From Lineus longissimus (Eukaryota; Nemertea; Pilidiophora; Heteronemertea; Lineidae), in contig NC_088309.1 in the NCBI RefSeq assembly GCF_910592395.1, forward strand, positions 12,404,599 to 12,468,598: DNA of 64,000 nt. The letters are read 5' to 3'. The position numbers were made by a program, and so were the translations under genes. Of the stretch, positions 14,101 through 27,595 are shown one piece after another. Numbering within the stretch: the first letter of the stretch is position 1; each line of letters begins with the position of its first letter. Under the pieces are notes generated by a model that was not told the DNA's origin, made no database searches, and worked only from the letters and a program-made list of their open reading frames with translations.

Positions 14101-17100
14101 TAACCTTTGAATGTGGAAGACTGTGGTATCTGTTATGGTAATTTAAACTCTGTCAAAAGTTACAATCCTTTAAATACGATTCATACCTGTGTGAATCAAG
14201 CAGTGATCTTCTGAAGCTCTTTAGTGATGTTTCCAACACAGCTCCAGAAGTAGAAACGCAGAAGTAGCAATTCAGTAACATTTTGGCAGAAGAATTTTGG
14301 CAGAAGAATGACAAAATACTGACCTCAGGAAGAACAACTATGATTTATCCGTTTCATGAGTTGGGTCTCCTTTGTGCAAATGATCCAGTTATAAAAATGA
14401 GTAACCCCCCCCCCCCAAAAAAAGCTATTTCAGTCGCATTTCAATTTAAACTGAAATACCTTGATCTCCACTGCTGGTTTTTTTCACCGCCAGCTGAAGT
14501 CATGAGTCAATTCTTACTGTAGGAGTGGTGTTGCTTACCATTGACTTGTTTTATTATTCATGGAGAATTGAGTTAAGTGGCTAGTTATTGATATACTTGA
14601 CTCTGTTGGCAAATTTGGTTGGAAAACCATTGATTTCATGTGCTTTGGCTAATCAGAGTAAAAAGGTAGGAAGTTCTGAGGCCAGTATTTTATATGAGGC
14701 AATTAAATTTTGTTGAAAGGCTTTGATTGAATGTGCAATGGCATTCTGCAAGCAAAATATCTGAGGTGCTATCGTGCCATTATATGCATTTTGCATCCTT
14801 GGCCGACTTAATTGCCAAATACTGTTAAACGTCTTTTGACTTGGGTGTGTAATGTCTTACTACAACCAAAGCATACCTGTTTTTGATGTCAGCGAAGCAT
14901 TCATCACCTCTCCTCAGCTTCTATTTGGCCAGTGGAACTGAGGACCTTGATTGTAGTCAAGTGCTGAACTAGTCTAGCAGAAAAGTGCATGATCCCTTAC
15001 CAAGGCCTTCATGGGCCTTGTACTGTGTGAACACCGGCATCGTTGAAATGTACGACACTACACATTGTACATTACACGGACACTCGTGATCATTTGCACA
15101 GCATCTGGTTCCTCACAAACCTCTTTACTCATGTTTGTTCACGGACCAGCTGAATACCTCAATTGGCTTGGTCGAGAGTTTGCACAGGCAAATGATATTT
15201 GCTTTTATGTGTTGGAAATAACCCGTTTGTTTCATATTATGTTAACCAGATTGATATGTGGCATTCTGAACAGGGTCCTTTAAAAAACAGTCATAAATAG
15301 TCGGACAGTTTTCGGACAGTTTATCATTATTGTGATTGCATTGTTACTTGGAATTAGATTTGTAATTCTTATCATTCCCTGCAGCCCAGGTTAGTGTGCG
15401 TGTGCAGGGTAAGGCTGATGAAAATTGACCTTATATCGAGTACTACATGTATTTGTATCATCAAGTATGGATTAATCCATACTTGGTATCGTTGACAGAA
15501 AAAAGCTGTGCTACTCTGTCTGATACTTAATGGGTTACACATTTGTACAGTATGGGTCAAAAGAAACATGCCATGCAACAGGCATAATTGAGACAGCACA
15601 GGCATGCATGAAAAAAATTGCGTGGAGAAAGGGAAGTAGCTTGTGACTTGTATTTTGTAACTGCTTGGAAAGGGCTTATGTATTTATATGATCAACATTT
15701 ATGTGTGTAATTCATTGCAGCTCAACTTCTGTAATGTACAAAACATACCCTTTCTTTGCATAACTGGCTTGAAACATAATCATCCCCAGTTAATCAAGTG
15801 GCTATAATTGCCTCGTCTGAGTTTGAGTTTGATCGACTGTAATGTTATGATTAGACCCAATTTCCAAGTCCCCATGACCTATGCGAGGTGACTTCTGAAC
15901 CAGAATTTCCCCCCAACTTTTTATTAGGCATAAAATTTCTTTTGATATGGTATATTACCCATTGGTTATGAAAAAGTTGACCAAGTTGACCAATATGCAG
16001 GGTATATGGCTTGTTGGTGTACACTATGATCTACCATTAGCTCGTGTGGAAATTATTCATGCTATTTGCTCTGATTATAAATGTGTACTGAGGTGATTGT
16101 TTGCTCTTTGTGTAATTATGCATTTAGCTAATAACATAATATGGTGGTGCTGGTCCCAATAGTTATTACGGTGATAATAAACATCAAAAATCTACCTCTC
16201 AGTTTGCCGGACATGTTTTCACGTTGTTTACACACTGCCATGGCAACGATGATTTGCTCGAGAAATATTTGTCCTGTTTTGAATGCATTCTTACAGCTGT
16301 GGTTGTGCACCATAAACAATGCTTTCACAATATTAGCTGAGTAAGTGTTGATGCTCAGCCCTTGAGCGAGGAGAAGTTTCGAAATCAAATGATAGTGGAA
16401 AGTTCTGGTCACTTAAAGCTTGTTGAACTTAATACAAAGCTCCAACCTTACTGGCACCAAAGGTGTTGTGATCTTAGGAGCTTGTATTGAATAGCAAGAT
16501 GATATCACTCTGACCGAAGTTCACCATTGTGGTCAACAGATTAGGAAAGTGTTCCTGACTTAACCTTGCCTACTTTGGCCTCTCTAAGGGTGGAATTGTC
16601 TGAAAATTACACACCATGGTCATCAATGGTAGCATTAGTGACTGTGTCGTCTGATATTTTTGATGTGGGATCATCCATTTTCATGAGCAAAGCATCTTTA
16701 AGAGTATGGGATCTGCAGTGGCTGAACATAGAGGTTGGTTGAGTCTTCTAATGTTAATGGTTAATCCCATGAGATCTGATGGTGCCTCTCCCCTATAAAG
16801 TCTGAACTTTCGTCATGCTTGATCCAAGGTTGGCTAGGGAATAATAAAAATAGATATAAAAAATAGATGGAATTCTGTTTGTGCACAATGATTCCATCCA
16901 CTGTGTATGCCGTGCAGGTCAAATAGCGCTGGTACTTTTATATGAAAGGTTGTATTGTAACTAATTAATCAACGATGAATCGAGAATAATGTGTACATCT
17001 TCTTGGATATCCGTGACGTCTTTTATAGACAAGTTCTTGACATGGAAACTGACTTAACGTTATTAGATGACCAATTTGATCTTGAGTAGTTTTTCTGCCC

Positions 17101-20100
17101 CAGCCAGGCAGACAATAGTAAGCTACTCCTTCTTGCTGAGTAGGCTTTGAGTAGGGGCTGATGTTGTTGACTAAATGGCCTCTTTGTATAGTTCAACCTT
17201 ATTTGTCTAAAATAGCATACCCTTTTCACAAAGCACATCCGAAAGCAGACTGACCTTGAAGACTATTGGCTTCACTGTTTTATCCCATATAAAAAAACAT
17301 CATTGTGACATACCATTCGGATCAGTGTTAGGGTGAAAGGTAATACAACATCATTTCATTGCCAGAAATCTTTTCTATTGGTCAGTCATTGCAAATCTTT
17401 ATTCCCAGTCATTCTTTATGTCTTCACTGTCAGTTATCACGTGTGGTATTGCACAATCCAGTGAAATCCCCCAAGAGGAAAAGTCGAAGTACATCTTTTT
17501 TGAAAATCAGATCTGGTGAGCTAAATTTGTAGAGATGGCTATTAATCATTGTCACACTGATGATCTGCAATGTTTTCAACTTTCCTTTTATGACTGTGTC
17601 TGTATGTTCAAAGCCATTCTTGCATGAAAGGCATATCTAAAGGCCTACCGCATTCATGTTCAACTGAGAAAGAGTAGTGGTTAATATTCGGTTGTTGACG
17701 TGAAAATCCTGCCCGTCAGGATGGTATCTGCATTTACAATTACAAGGTGAGCTTTGCGAAGTTTGACCAGTAAAATGTTTCAACTTACCTTAGTAGTGTT
17801 TCCAATGCCGATTTATGTACTTGTACGGCCTATAATGGAACCACTGTAATGGTACCATGTGAACTAAAGATCTTACCTTATTCAGCATGTTGGTTTTTCG
17901 ATAGAATTATGTGGGAGTGGTTTTACCTGGCTTGGTGATATTGTAATCAACCAGAGAACAAAATGTATGAGTTAAAATGGTCCATGTTTTTTTAATGAGT
18001 CTGAAATTCTACCGCTTACTACAAAGTCTTCCTCATTCCGATGATACCTGTGGTTAAGTGACTCTCCAGATAATATGGAAAGGTAATAATCGACCAAAGT
18101 GGCTCATGTTCACTTGGAAATGCCATTAGAAATCTGAAACTGTCACATTATCTAGCCACCGGAGCCCAGGCATATAGATTATTTCTTTTTCTGTCACAAT
18201 ATATAGTCGCATTATCTATCTGGTCATATATTCGCTTCTTTTTGCGCAGATCAAAGTGAATCTGGTGGAATTCTTATTGGAGCTGCCGGCGATTGAGTTC
18301 AAGGGTCGTTTCACTTCAAAGATGAACTTCTCGTCAATTTCAATCCCAAGTAAACAACCAGATGTACGCTCCCAGGAAACTCTATTTGAAATTAGTAGCT
18401 TTGATTTGAGTCATTTTATTTGAAAATAGTGTTGGTGGTGTGCCTTGCTTGTTTTTCAACTGGCATGCCGAGGTGTTTTCACTTCGGGTTTGAAAGTATA
18501 TCAGCGTTGTTAACTGGTCTGGTTTCCTTCTACACCTCTCCGGTTTACAGATTTGATATAAGTGGATTTTTCTATCAAAGGGGATTTGTAGTTATACCAA
18601 GTTATACCAAGATGGCATGATGATTAATGTGCCAAAATGCCTAGTACTGAACAAGTACAAACCCTTCCTCCATTTCCCAATGGCATTCTGCTTTCCCCTA
18701 GACTTGTGTTTCCGACATTTTTGCCCAGGATTACAATCCATATTTTCTTTATTTTGCTTGTTTCTTTCCCTCTGGCGGATAATTGAGTCTGGCTCTCTTT
18801 GAAATAACAAAAAAATTATTGATCGTAGTTAAATTTGTCTTGGAGCAGAGCATGCATGGAATCCATTAGGCTGCTTTGATTCGTTAAAAAACCTTGCTAT
18901 ATTTGCAGCTGTTGGTGAAATGGTAGTTTGAGGACTATACATTCTGTAATCCGTTGTCCTCACCAGATTGGTGACGTCCGTCTTGAGCTTTGAATGTATC
19001 CTCTGGTATCACGTCACTCGGCCGAATCTGGGCTGAAATCAGTTTTAAGGGTCTATTTCTAAGCATACTAAAGCAATCAGAGTGAAGTGCCTTGCCAGTG
19101 GAACCAAGCCTCAGATTACAAGGGCACCATTGTTCAAAAACACAAAATTTAAGTTGTCCCTGGTGGTTACACAGAAGTATCCATAAAGATATTTTAATCT
19201 TGTACAGTTAATCCCATTAAAGTTTTTCGAGTTGAGACTTTTAGACTAATGACTTCATTAACCCTCTCACTTCCATAGGATCTTGCTAAAATGACATACT
19301 TTGGGTTTGCACCTATCAGGAAAAAATTTGCAAAAGTCCCAGTTGAATGGCTCAAACCAACCCAGCTACAAACAGGAAGTGGAGACGTGCTGCCACCTGG
19401 CATTAAATTGGTGACATGTCCCCGTTATATAACAGGTGCAGGGCTGGACTAAGATAAAGTGGGAAAATTTCAAATTTCTTGACCTACTGGGCCAATAGCC
19501 AATGCTTGAACACGGTATATACTAGGTGCAGGAGCTAAGGAGTGATAGTTAACATGTTTTTGAACAACCCACCTGTCAGCGAGTGCCATAAGATATTGTG
19601 TTCATTGAAACACAAATTAGAGAAAACAGGAAATTCTTGCTTCAGGCTTTCTTGTACCGAGTGACTGTCACCTGGTTTTCCGAGATAAATGTCAACATTC
19701 TGTCCAACTATTGAACATTATATTGTCACTGGAGCTGTTGCAACTAATCAATAGCCTTTGATGTCATTTTGTCATCTTAAAATAATTCAATTGATCTTGT
19801 GTCAGATTTAGAATAGTTAGATGACAAAATAACTTGAGTGTGATTCAGATTTCTCTGCAGCCCCTATATCGCGAGGGTGCTAATGTGCCAGTGTGGGTTG
19901 ATTGAAGACTAATTGCCACCCAGATAATATAATGGGCTGCATGACCAAGAGAGGACTGGTTTTTACCAGAGATGTTGGAGGAAAAAGTCGGTCCTGTCTC
20001 TCATCTAGTTCTGGTACTCTTCAAATGATTCTGAACAAAGAAAGAAATGATTTTCTTTGGTGGTGGGGTGCTGTCACATTCAAATTTGTGACATTTTGGT

Positions 20101-23100
20101 CACTGAGAGATTTGTCAATCTTCTTCACTAAAATCTTGTCTGCTCACTCCATGGTGTCGTCTGCTTGCATCAAAATGTTGTCTTTGAATGCCATAGTGTC
20201 CCCCCAACCATCTTATCATGGTATGATCTCTCTCTGAACAGAGCGCTGCCCTCCAAGGCTACGACCAGCTTTGATCCAAGATAGTCTCAGCTAAGATGAT
20301 TATATTGAAAGTCTAATTATTGTTTATCTGCGCAGACTTCATTGCTGGACGAGATAAACGCATTATGTTGAATGTGGCCGCTTTTGCTCTCTTTGGTAGC
20401 AGCCAGATAGTAACAGATAAATTCAACTTGCACCAAAACAATATTTGCTCGAACGTTCGTAATCAGCCAAGTTTTGTGTTGGCAATGATGAGATACTTGA
20501 GCTTGGTACGAGAGTAAATTTGTTTAAAGAAACCACCTCGATTGGGGTTGCAATGTCGCTGGTGCAAACGCAGATCATACTAGCATGACTCGTTCGAGCT
20601 TTGATGTCTCTGCCATTGATTGGCCTGACGCTAGCAAGGCCGTCTGTGTGTCTCCTGAGATATTGGATCGCCGGCTAGAAAGTGTTTCCGAGATGGGATT
20701 GATAAATTTAGCGTGGATTATTGGAAATGCAACCAGGAGGCTGGATAGAATATATTGAATGTTGGGTTTCTCTTGTGTGCCTGGTATTGAGGGATGACAC
20801 CACAGTTTCTACCTCGATATTGTGACTTTTGTCACCAATATTTGATTCTGCGACTCCAATGATACAGTGCTGATTAATCCAATGAAAGAGAAACCGGGCC
20901 CTGTAAATATCAGTTACTTCGCAAAATGTACTGGTTGAATTTGATGTTATTGTTTGAAACAGAGTATTTTCTTGTTTAATTCAATTTGGTTTAAGAAATT
21001 ATCATTTGGAGGCTACTGAATTACACCTAATTCATGACATGCGTCATAGATTGGAACTCTCTCTTTACATTTTGTTATCTGTGAAAACCGCCATTTCTAA
21101 CCATTCTTAGAGTATGATTTAGCGATATGATATGACCGATGATCTGCTGTAAACATGAAATAGGTCATCATTTGTCGACTAGAGGTCTCAGTGGCTTACT
21201 ATATTGGTAACAAAAACACCAAGACACAATCTTTTCTTCCAGCGAGCTAAGATTGTGTAGATAACAGTTTAAAAGCGGTTCCCAACTGGTCACAGAAAGG
21301 CTCCTGACTAAACCTAGTCCTGATGTTTTTTACTCATTAAACAGCAGGTTTTCACCGATCTTTGCTAAATGTCCTTTAAAATTAAATTGTAATTTCTTCA
21401 AACAAGTACAGTTGTATTCCATAGGCAGCTTTCCACCCCATGTTGCCCAATTTGACCCACCTTGGTGAGACCAGATCCAGCTCAAACTTGTTTCTGATAT
21501 GCCCGTACTTGTTCGTTGGTGAATTTGTTGAAAGTTATTCTCAGATTTATTAGATATCACAACAAGGTGTTCACCTTCATTCAAAGATATTTATTCATTG
21601 GCAGTTTACCCTTTGAAATCTTTTTATGTGACAGGGTCAGCCTTTAGTGGTTTGCCTGTTACTGGAAGGCAGGAGAAGATATATACAGGTTTGCATTTTA
21701 TGCCTGGGCAGCTTTTCAGCTTTGTAAATGGTTAGAGAAGTCACACTGTCTCTTTCATTTGCAGGGTTAATTTAGAGGCAAATGAGGTTAGCGACTCCCT
21801 GGTCGGAAAAGTGCCATCACCAGTATGTGATGCGAATCCCTAATTTCTGCTGAATGGATAGCCGATTGAGTGCATGAGACTACCTGATGAAGACAAGTGT
21901 TAGATCTGTTATTGACCTTTAAAGCCTGAATCCATTTCCTATCATTTGTGATCACCTAGTCCTTCGCTGTTGAGAAGAAGCCCTAAAGATCATCTCAATG
22001 CCCCCAAGATTGGCCAGAGCAAGGTGATATGCATTCACATAACAAGGAGAGGAGGGTCATTCTGGTGTGGGGAAGGTGCAATGGGTAGTGTTCTTCATGA
22101 TATCCATGATAATATTAATGAGAAAAAATGTAATCTTATCAGTTGTGAAGTCTGTATAGGCCCTGCAAAATTGCTAAGTCTTAAAAATGATAATCCAAAG
22201 TTACATCGAGGCATTGATATTGGGAAAAATTTCATCTTCAAAATCAAGTAATCAAACTCAGTGCTTTTCTGATATTTTAGTAAAAATGGAAAGAACTTAT
22301 TGAATCGAGATTTTGATGGATTGAGATGAGTTTTGCCCAGGAAAAATAACATAAACCCATCCTCCCACATTCGGCTTTGTATCATTGCTGAGCTATACTC
22401 ATCGAAAGCCCTGTTGAAATCAGCCTGATTTGGTAAGATTTTTGTGCGAGTGTATATTAGAAACGATCTGAAGGCCTGCTATCATGGAGAATGGAAAAAA
22501 CGTTCAGAAGTAAGAAAATGTGTCCTACCACTACCATTGCGCAGTATTAAGAAATTGGTTGCGGGAATGCTGCAGCTCCCCTGATGGAGGGCTGTGAGTG
22601 ATGTGAGGTTTCCTGTGAAAGGTGGCAACTGTCACCTGTCGGCTCCCTTTCATAGCATCCATCACAATGTACTGAAAGATCAGGCAATAGGCATTATCTG
22701 ACTTGGTTTGCGGGCTCTCGCTCACAGAAATGTCTCCTTGGCCCTTCTCTTTTGAAGATTTTAAGAGAGCAACAGAAGTGTTGACTTCATGAGTTTTCAT
22801 GAAAGTGCATTGAAGTATTGGCCCCAGCTGTTGGGACAAAGATTCATATCGTTGGTCAACTCCCAACATAGAAGCTGTCATAAGAAACCCTTATGAACTC
22901 CTTTTGAGGTATGGCCTACCGTGTACCGTATTTGGCTATTCTAAGGTGATGTATTTTTTGGAATAGCTTGAACCCGCCTCTTCAGATCTTGGGATCAAAA
23001 GCCTGAACACCAAATCTAGAGCAATCTGTAGCCTGAACAATCATTCCAAGGACATGGAGATCATTGTAATGTCAGAAATTGAAGCAGACATGCCACACTC

Positions 23101-23565
23101 AAGTCGTCTGCCTGCTTGTTTCGTCTGCTTGCTGGGTTGACAGAAAATGGACATCTCCGTCATTTGAAGGCAAATATATGGAAATGTATTGGTGGGGAAA
23201 GCTGGTTGCTTGTTTGTATGACACTAATGTTTGTTGACGATATGTGAGTGATTCTCACACATTCCACTGTCTTCAGTAGCTGGGGATGTAAAGTCGTGTT
23301 GGGGTGATCTGGAGGAGCTGTTTCAAGTGGGTGAACTCTCGGTAATCTCCATGTCAGTTATTCGAATGCTGGCCTGTTAAGAATTTTTTCAAATAATTGT
23401 CATATCTTTGAAAGGGATTTCATGCTGTAGTTAAAAAAATGCATAACGGTGGATGTTGTTGTTTTGGATGTACTGTCGTCTTTGATGTGTTGAATTGTAC
23501 CATGCCTTGTTTTGTTTGTGAAATACTTGATTTTGCCCATACCGTCCAGATCACAATTGACCTAC
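11179..23565. other. Long non-coding stretch, probably intronic or intergenic
   Basis: Twelve kilobases of AT-rich DNA with no recognisable exon. It contains a C13A7 run at 14405-14424, a 13-bp direct duplicate near 14280-14306 and scattered short palindromes. A splice-like open segment at 18251-18349 was considered and not accepted. Confidence 0.55.
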
Positions 23566-23602
23566 GCGCTGGGTAGCTCGTCATTGAAGTGCTACCCAGT
23601 GC
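23566..23602. repeat. Hairpin upstream of the SINE
   Basis: CTGGGTAGC (23569-23577) and GCTACCCAG (23591-23599) pair around a 13-nt loop, with about three further base pairs outside including one wobble. It lies about 75 bp before the SINE and may belong to the same or an older insertion. Confidence 0.45.
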
Positions 23603-23674
23603 ATCATTGGCCCGTAACTCGCGCTACGTTGCGTGTCACTGACACGAAGCAGGATGGAGGTTTATTGTGATTTG

Positions 23675-23915
23675 GACTGTAGTTCTGTCCCTGGGGAGCG
23701 CAGTGGAAGTGCATTGGCATCCAACTTGTGATCAAAAGGCAGTCGGTTCGAGGCCGCGCCAGTGCCACTCTGTATACTCTCAACTGGCCTGAAGTCGCAA
23801 AGTGTAGCGCAGTATGCATGCTCCTTGTTTTCCACAGAGATCTTTATAGATTTGGCTGGGGACTTAAGGTAAAGCACTAAGTCTGCTGTGCGGTATAAAG
23901 CGCTACATAAAAAAA
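23675..23915 (+). mobile_element. tRNA-derived SINE-like element
   Basis: An RNA polymerase III promoter pattern is present: A box AGCGCAGTGG at 23696-23705 and B box GGTTCGAGGCC at 23745-23755, 39 nt apart. A ~150-bp body follows, ending GTATAAAGCGCTACATAAAA and an A run. A tRNA-like head, unrelated body and GCGCTAYATAAA-type tail are typical of invertebrate SINEs. The 5' limit is approximate and no target duplication was confirmed. Confidence 0.6.
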
Positions 23916-25324
23916 TTCCTGTTCATTATTTCTTTACCTCTGCTGTCCAAGAAAGATGAGTTTCTCCCCACTGCCATATGAGACGTTATGCTGAAGGAAC
24001 GGCTTTTAAGACATTATATGAAATGTATGCACAAATTGATGTGGAAATATATGCACAAATTGAATTATGGCTTAGCCGATATCACCCAACTGCTCGGGCT
24101 TTTAGCTTAAGTGGTTGTGATGCACTTCTTGGGTGTGGAAGGTGTATTTGTGTAGAAGTGGTTCTTTATGGTAGTTCAGCACACTCAGGGAGGTTTTGTG
24201 CAACTTGTCAAATATGGAATGATGTTTTGTGATGCATGAGCAAATACAATTGCAACATTTCTACCTTCAGTTTCTTTGTTAATGTCCTCCAAGTTGTTTT
24301 TGTTAAGTTACCTTCAAGTTAAGGACATTCTTCTATATTATGCTGTTCTAATAACAAATTTTTTCTTTCCAGATTGTAATCCATGCATTCCTGTGCAATA
24401 TTTACCACTGTTGCTAATATAGTAACAGAACTTTTCCAACAATCGTTAACCAGCGATTTATATGCAAAGGATGGCTTTCTTTCCAAAGTCTGGTTGAGCT
24501 CGATAAGTTTAAAAATCAATCCCAGAATGCTTTTTAGGTCCAAATTGATTCGTCGCCAGCATCAAATGGTGATCATCACCTCCTCTCGACATGAAGCGGG
24601 CAGTTGCCAGAGGCAATGACGTTGCTCTCCAAGTTCAGCCAATGAAAAAGTCAATCTCAACACATTTTATGAGAGTTCAGCGAAGCAGTAAATTCTTTTT
24701 CAATGTATTTATCGAATGCTTTACATAATGCTCAAAGCAGTGTGATTAAAAAAGCGATTTGCCCAGTTAGCGAATGAAACCCTGTGAAGTAATCAATTGT
24801 AATCAATTGCGGGGCCTTCAGGTGACTGGCAAAGCGTGCTGAAGCCCCATGACATCTTTCTATGAAGCTTATTTCAGTCTGACTCCGGTGAAAATCCTTG
24901 TGTCTTGAATTGAGATTGAATGTTAAGTCTGTCTGAGTGAAACTCCCACACAGAGCATACTGCGTATAAGAGCACAGAATTAAAATGCACCCACACAGAA
25001 ATGTTACATTGAAGCCCATTACTTTCTCCTGTTTCAGTTAAAAATAATTGAAACTGCTACTCAATTTTCTCAACTTTAAATGCCACACTCAGTAAGGGAA
25101 TGGAAAACAATACTGAATTGGCTTCAGAAACATCTTCCTATTGTCTTTTTTCTAGAATTTAGCAATTTTGACACACTGTAATATTCATAGACTGTTGGTT
25201 TGGTGATTATTGTTAAATCGACTGTTTTGGGTTAACATATTGATAGGTTATTCCATCATGAATCATTAATTTAGGTGCAGTGATATAAATACACCAGATG
25301 ACCAGGGGATGCATATTGTTCATC
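23916..25324. other. Non-coding, small direct repeat
   Basis: Nothing coding. A short tandem piece (TATGCACAAATTGA twice, about 24027-24065) and a GTAATCAATT duplicate near 24790 are the only structure before the 40-bp array. Confidence 0.55.
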
Positions 25325-25985
25325 TCTGACATGTGATATTGCCAGAGTCAGGTTCAACCTCTTGACTGACCTGTGATATTGCCAGAGTCAGTTTCAGACT
25401 CCTCACCAACCTGCTATATTGTTTAAGTCTGGTTCAGAATCCTGACTGACCTGTGATACCGCCAAAGTCAGGTTCAGACTCCTGACCGCCTCATGATATT
25501 GCCAAAGTCGGGTTCAGACTCCTGACCAATCTGCTATATTGTTAAAGTCAGGTTCAGAATCCTGACTGACCTGTGATACCGCCAAAGTCAGGTTCAAACT
25601 CCTGACCGCCTCGTGATATTGCCAAAGTCGGGTTCAGACTCCTGACTAATCTGCTATATTGTTAAATTCAGGTTCAGAATCCTGACTGACCTGTGATACC
25701 GCCAAAGTCAGGTTCAGACTCCTGACTGCCTCGTGATATTGCCAAAGTCAGGTTCAGATTCCTGTCCAGCCTGTGATATTGCCAAAGTCAGATCCAAACT
25801 CCTAATTTAACTGACCTGTGGTATTGCCAAAGCCTGGTTCAACCTCCTGACCGACCTGTCATATTGCCAAAGTCAGGTTCAGACTCCTCAACGACCTGCC
25901 ATATTGCCTAAGTCAGGTACAGATTCACGAGGACCTGTGATATTGCCAAAGTCAGGTACAGACTCCTGCCTCCTGACACATGATA
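25325..25985. repeat. 40-bp minisatellite with 120-bp higher-order unit
   Basis: About 16 tandem copies of a 40-bp unit around TGATATTGCCAAAGTCAGG-TTCAGACTCCTGAC. Between about 25441 and 25740 the units repeat in threes (CTGTGATACC, then TCRTGATATT, then CTGCTATATT), giving nearly identical 120-bp blocks. Each unit contains an inverted pair, GTCAGG and CCTGAC, around an 8-bp spacer. Copies at both edges are more diverged. No coding function is seen. Confidence 0.93.
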
Positions 25986-27204
25986 GTTGCTAGTTTAAAC
26001 TGACAGGTCTATGCAGTTTCAATAACTCCGTCTATAAATTGATCGGTGAATTTCCGGTGATATTCATTGCTCAACTGCAAAAAAAGAAACTACCTAATAT
26101 ACCAAATGGGCTTAATCAGTTTTTGTGGTCAGTGCTGGACAAACATGGGTCACTGAGGTCGACAGGGTGTTTGTGAATTTGGTTGCCAGGCAACAAAGTA
26201 GTTCCAACACCACACATCCCTAACTTGAAAAGATTCTCTCCGAGTGCCTCATTTACTCGATTATGGATTCAATATGAATTCATATGTCGCCTATATTTGC
26301 TGATTTAGTCTTATTTCGATGTTTTATTGCTTATGATCCTTGACCTTTCCAAGTGATTAGGGTTGGTTTAGAAAATGAAGCATTATTACCCACGTATAGA
26401 AAAAATGGTGTTATATTGGATTTCCTATATAATATAAAAAAAGTCACTCTAATGAGTATCGTGTAGGTGAGGCTTGTGGTTTTTCCTAAACCTCAAGTCT
26501 GTAGTTTTGGGTTTTTTGGTTTGTTTTTTAGCGCACCAAGTTCTAATGTTATCTTGAAGACATTTCAGTGGAGGTATTTTGTGGAATGTTTCGAGGCCTT
26601 ATGAGTGTCCCTTCAGAAATATAACCGTCACCAAAGGCTTTTGGCGATTTGTGTTAGAATATATCTCAAATAACTTTCAACCCATCTGTCTCAATATTTC
26701 ATTGATGGCTGTGGTATTAGTTCAGCGGGGGGAGATACGAAGCAAGAGTGTTTTGCTAATTGGAAGGATGATATGGGGTATACAGGAGTAAACATGCTTG
26801 TATTTGGGTCCGTGGCTCCTGCAAGGTCCAGTCAATATTTATTAGTTTTGCTAATAGGCCTTGTATTTGGAGTTTCTCTCATTGCCAATATGTGAATTAT
26901 TTACCAATGACCGGTTGAACAGGAGACCAAAGTCTTGTCGTGTTTGTCAGTCTAAACTAATGTTTGATGTTGTGGGTACCATTAGTTCAAAGGGCCCAGT
27001 CAATAGCTCCACATTTGTGTCAGTCAATAAGATTATGCAGGTAAGGGCACAAATGCCTTTACTTTAGGAGTGAAATTCAAGTAAAGTATGGTGGGGATTT
27101 CTTTTGCACTTCTACTGCTTCTGACCTGATGACCTTTTCGTCAATGTGCGGAAATATAAGGCATCCAAACAGATCAGAATGTCAAATCTAATACTAAGAC
27201 CAGT

Positions 27205-27595
27205 TAGGGTAGAGTGTTCCCACTGGCTGCTACTGCTGTTGTCATGAGGAGATCATGACTGATAACCTTACACCCCTGTCCTTGGAGTATTCCTAGTCTC
27301 CTTCTGTCTTATTGTTAAGGGATTGTCGTATCATTAAGGGATCATGACTGTCAGACCAGATACTATTACCAGTGACTGCAGAGTAGATTCCGAGTCCGTC
27401 CGTCCCCCCCCCCCCCCCCCCCGTTCTGTCATGAGGAGATCATGACAGTCAGATCTTATAACAATAATTATCGAGTATTTCCTCAGTCGTCTCCTCCTGG
27501 GGATCATCACTGTCAGACCTTATACCTATGATGGTAGAGTAGTTCCCGAGTCTCTGCCTGTCCTATCATTAGGGGATCATGACTGTCAGCATGAA
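27205..27595. repeat. Degenerate irregular repeat with C19 run
   Basis: Five occurrences of a GGATCATGACTGTCAGACC-like block at about 27250, 27339, 27437, 27501 and 27574 (spacing 64-98 bp). Most are followed by TAGAGTAGTTCCCGAGTC-like sequence. A 19-C run (27404-27422) interrupts the third unit. Confidence 0.7.
27404..27422. repeat. C19 homopolymer
   Basis: An uninterrupted run of 19 C. Other long C runs are C18 at 59914-59931, C13A7 at 14405-14424 and C11 at 43708-43718. G runs are G12 at 45559-45570 and G9 at 36223-36231. Their exact lengths are likely to vary or be mis-sequenced. Confidence 0.85.

Noticed and set aside
18251-18349. Segment with a good-looking acceptor (TTGCGCAG) and donor (CCAAGTAAAC) and an open frame
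   Set aside because: The translated 33 residues resemble no family I know and the donor is weak; chance pairs of this quality are common.
25325-25985. Regular 40-bp repeats resembling a CRISPR array
   Set aside because: The whole unit repeats, with no unique spacers, there are no cas genes, and the context is animal DNA.
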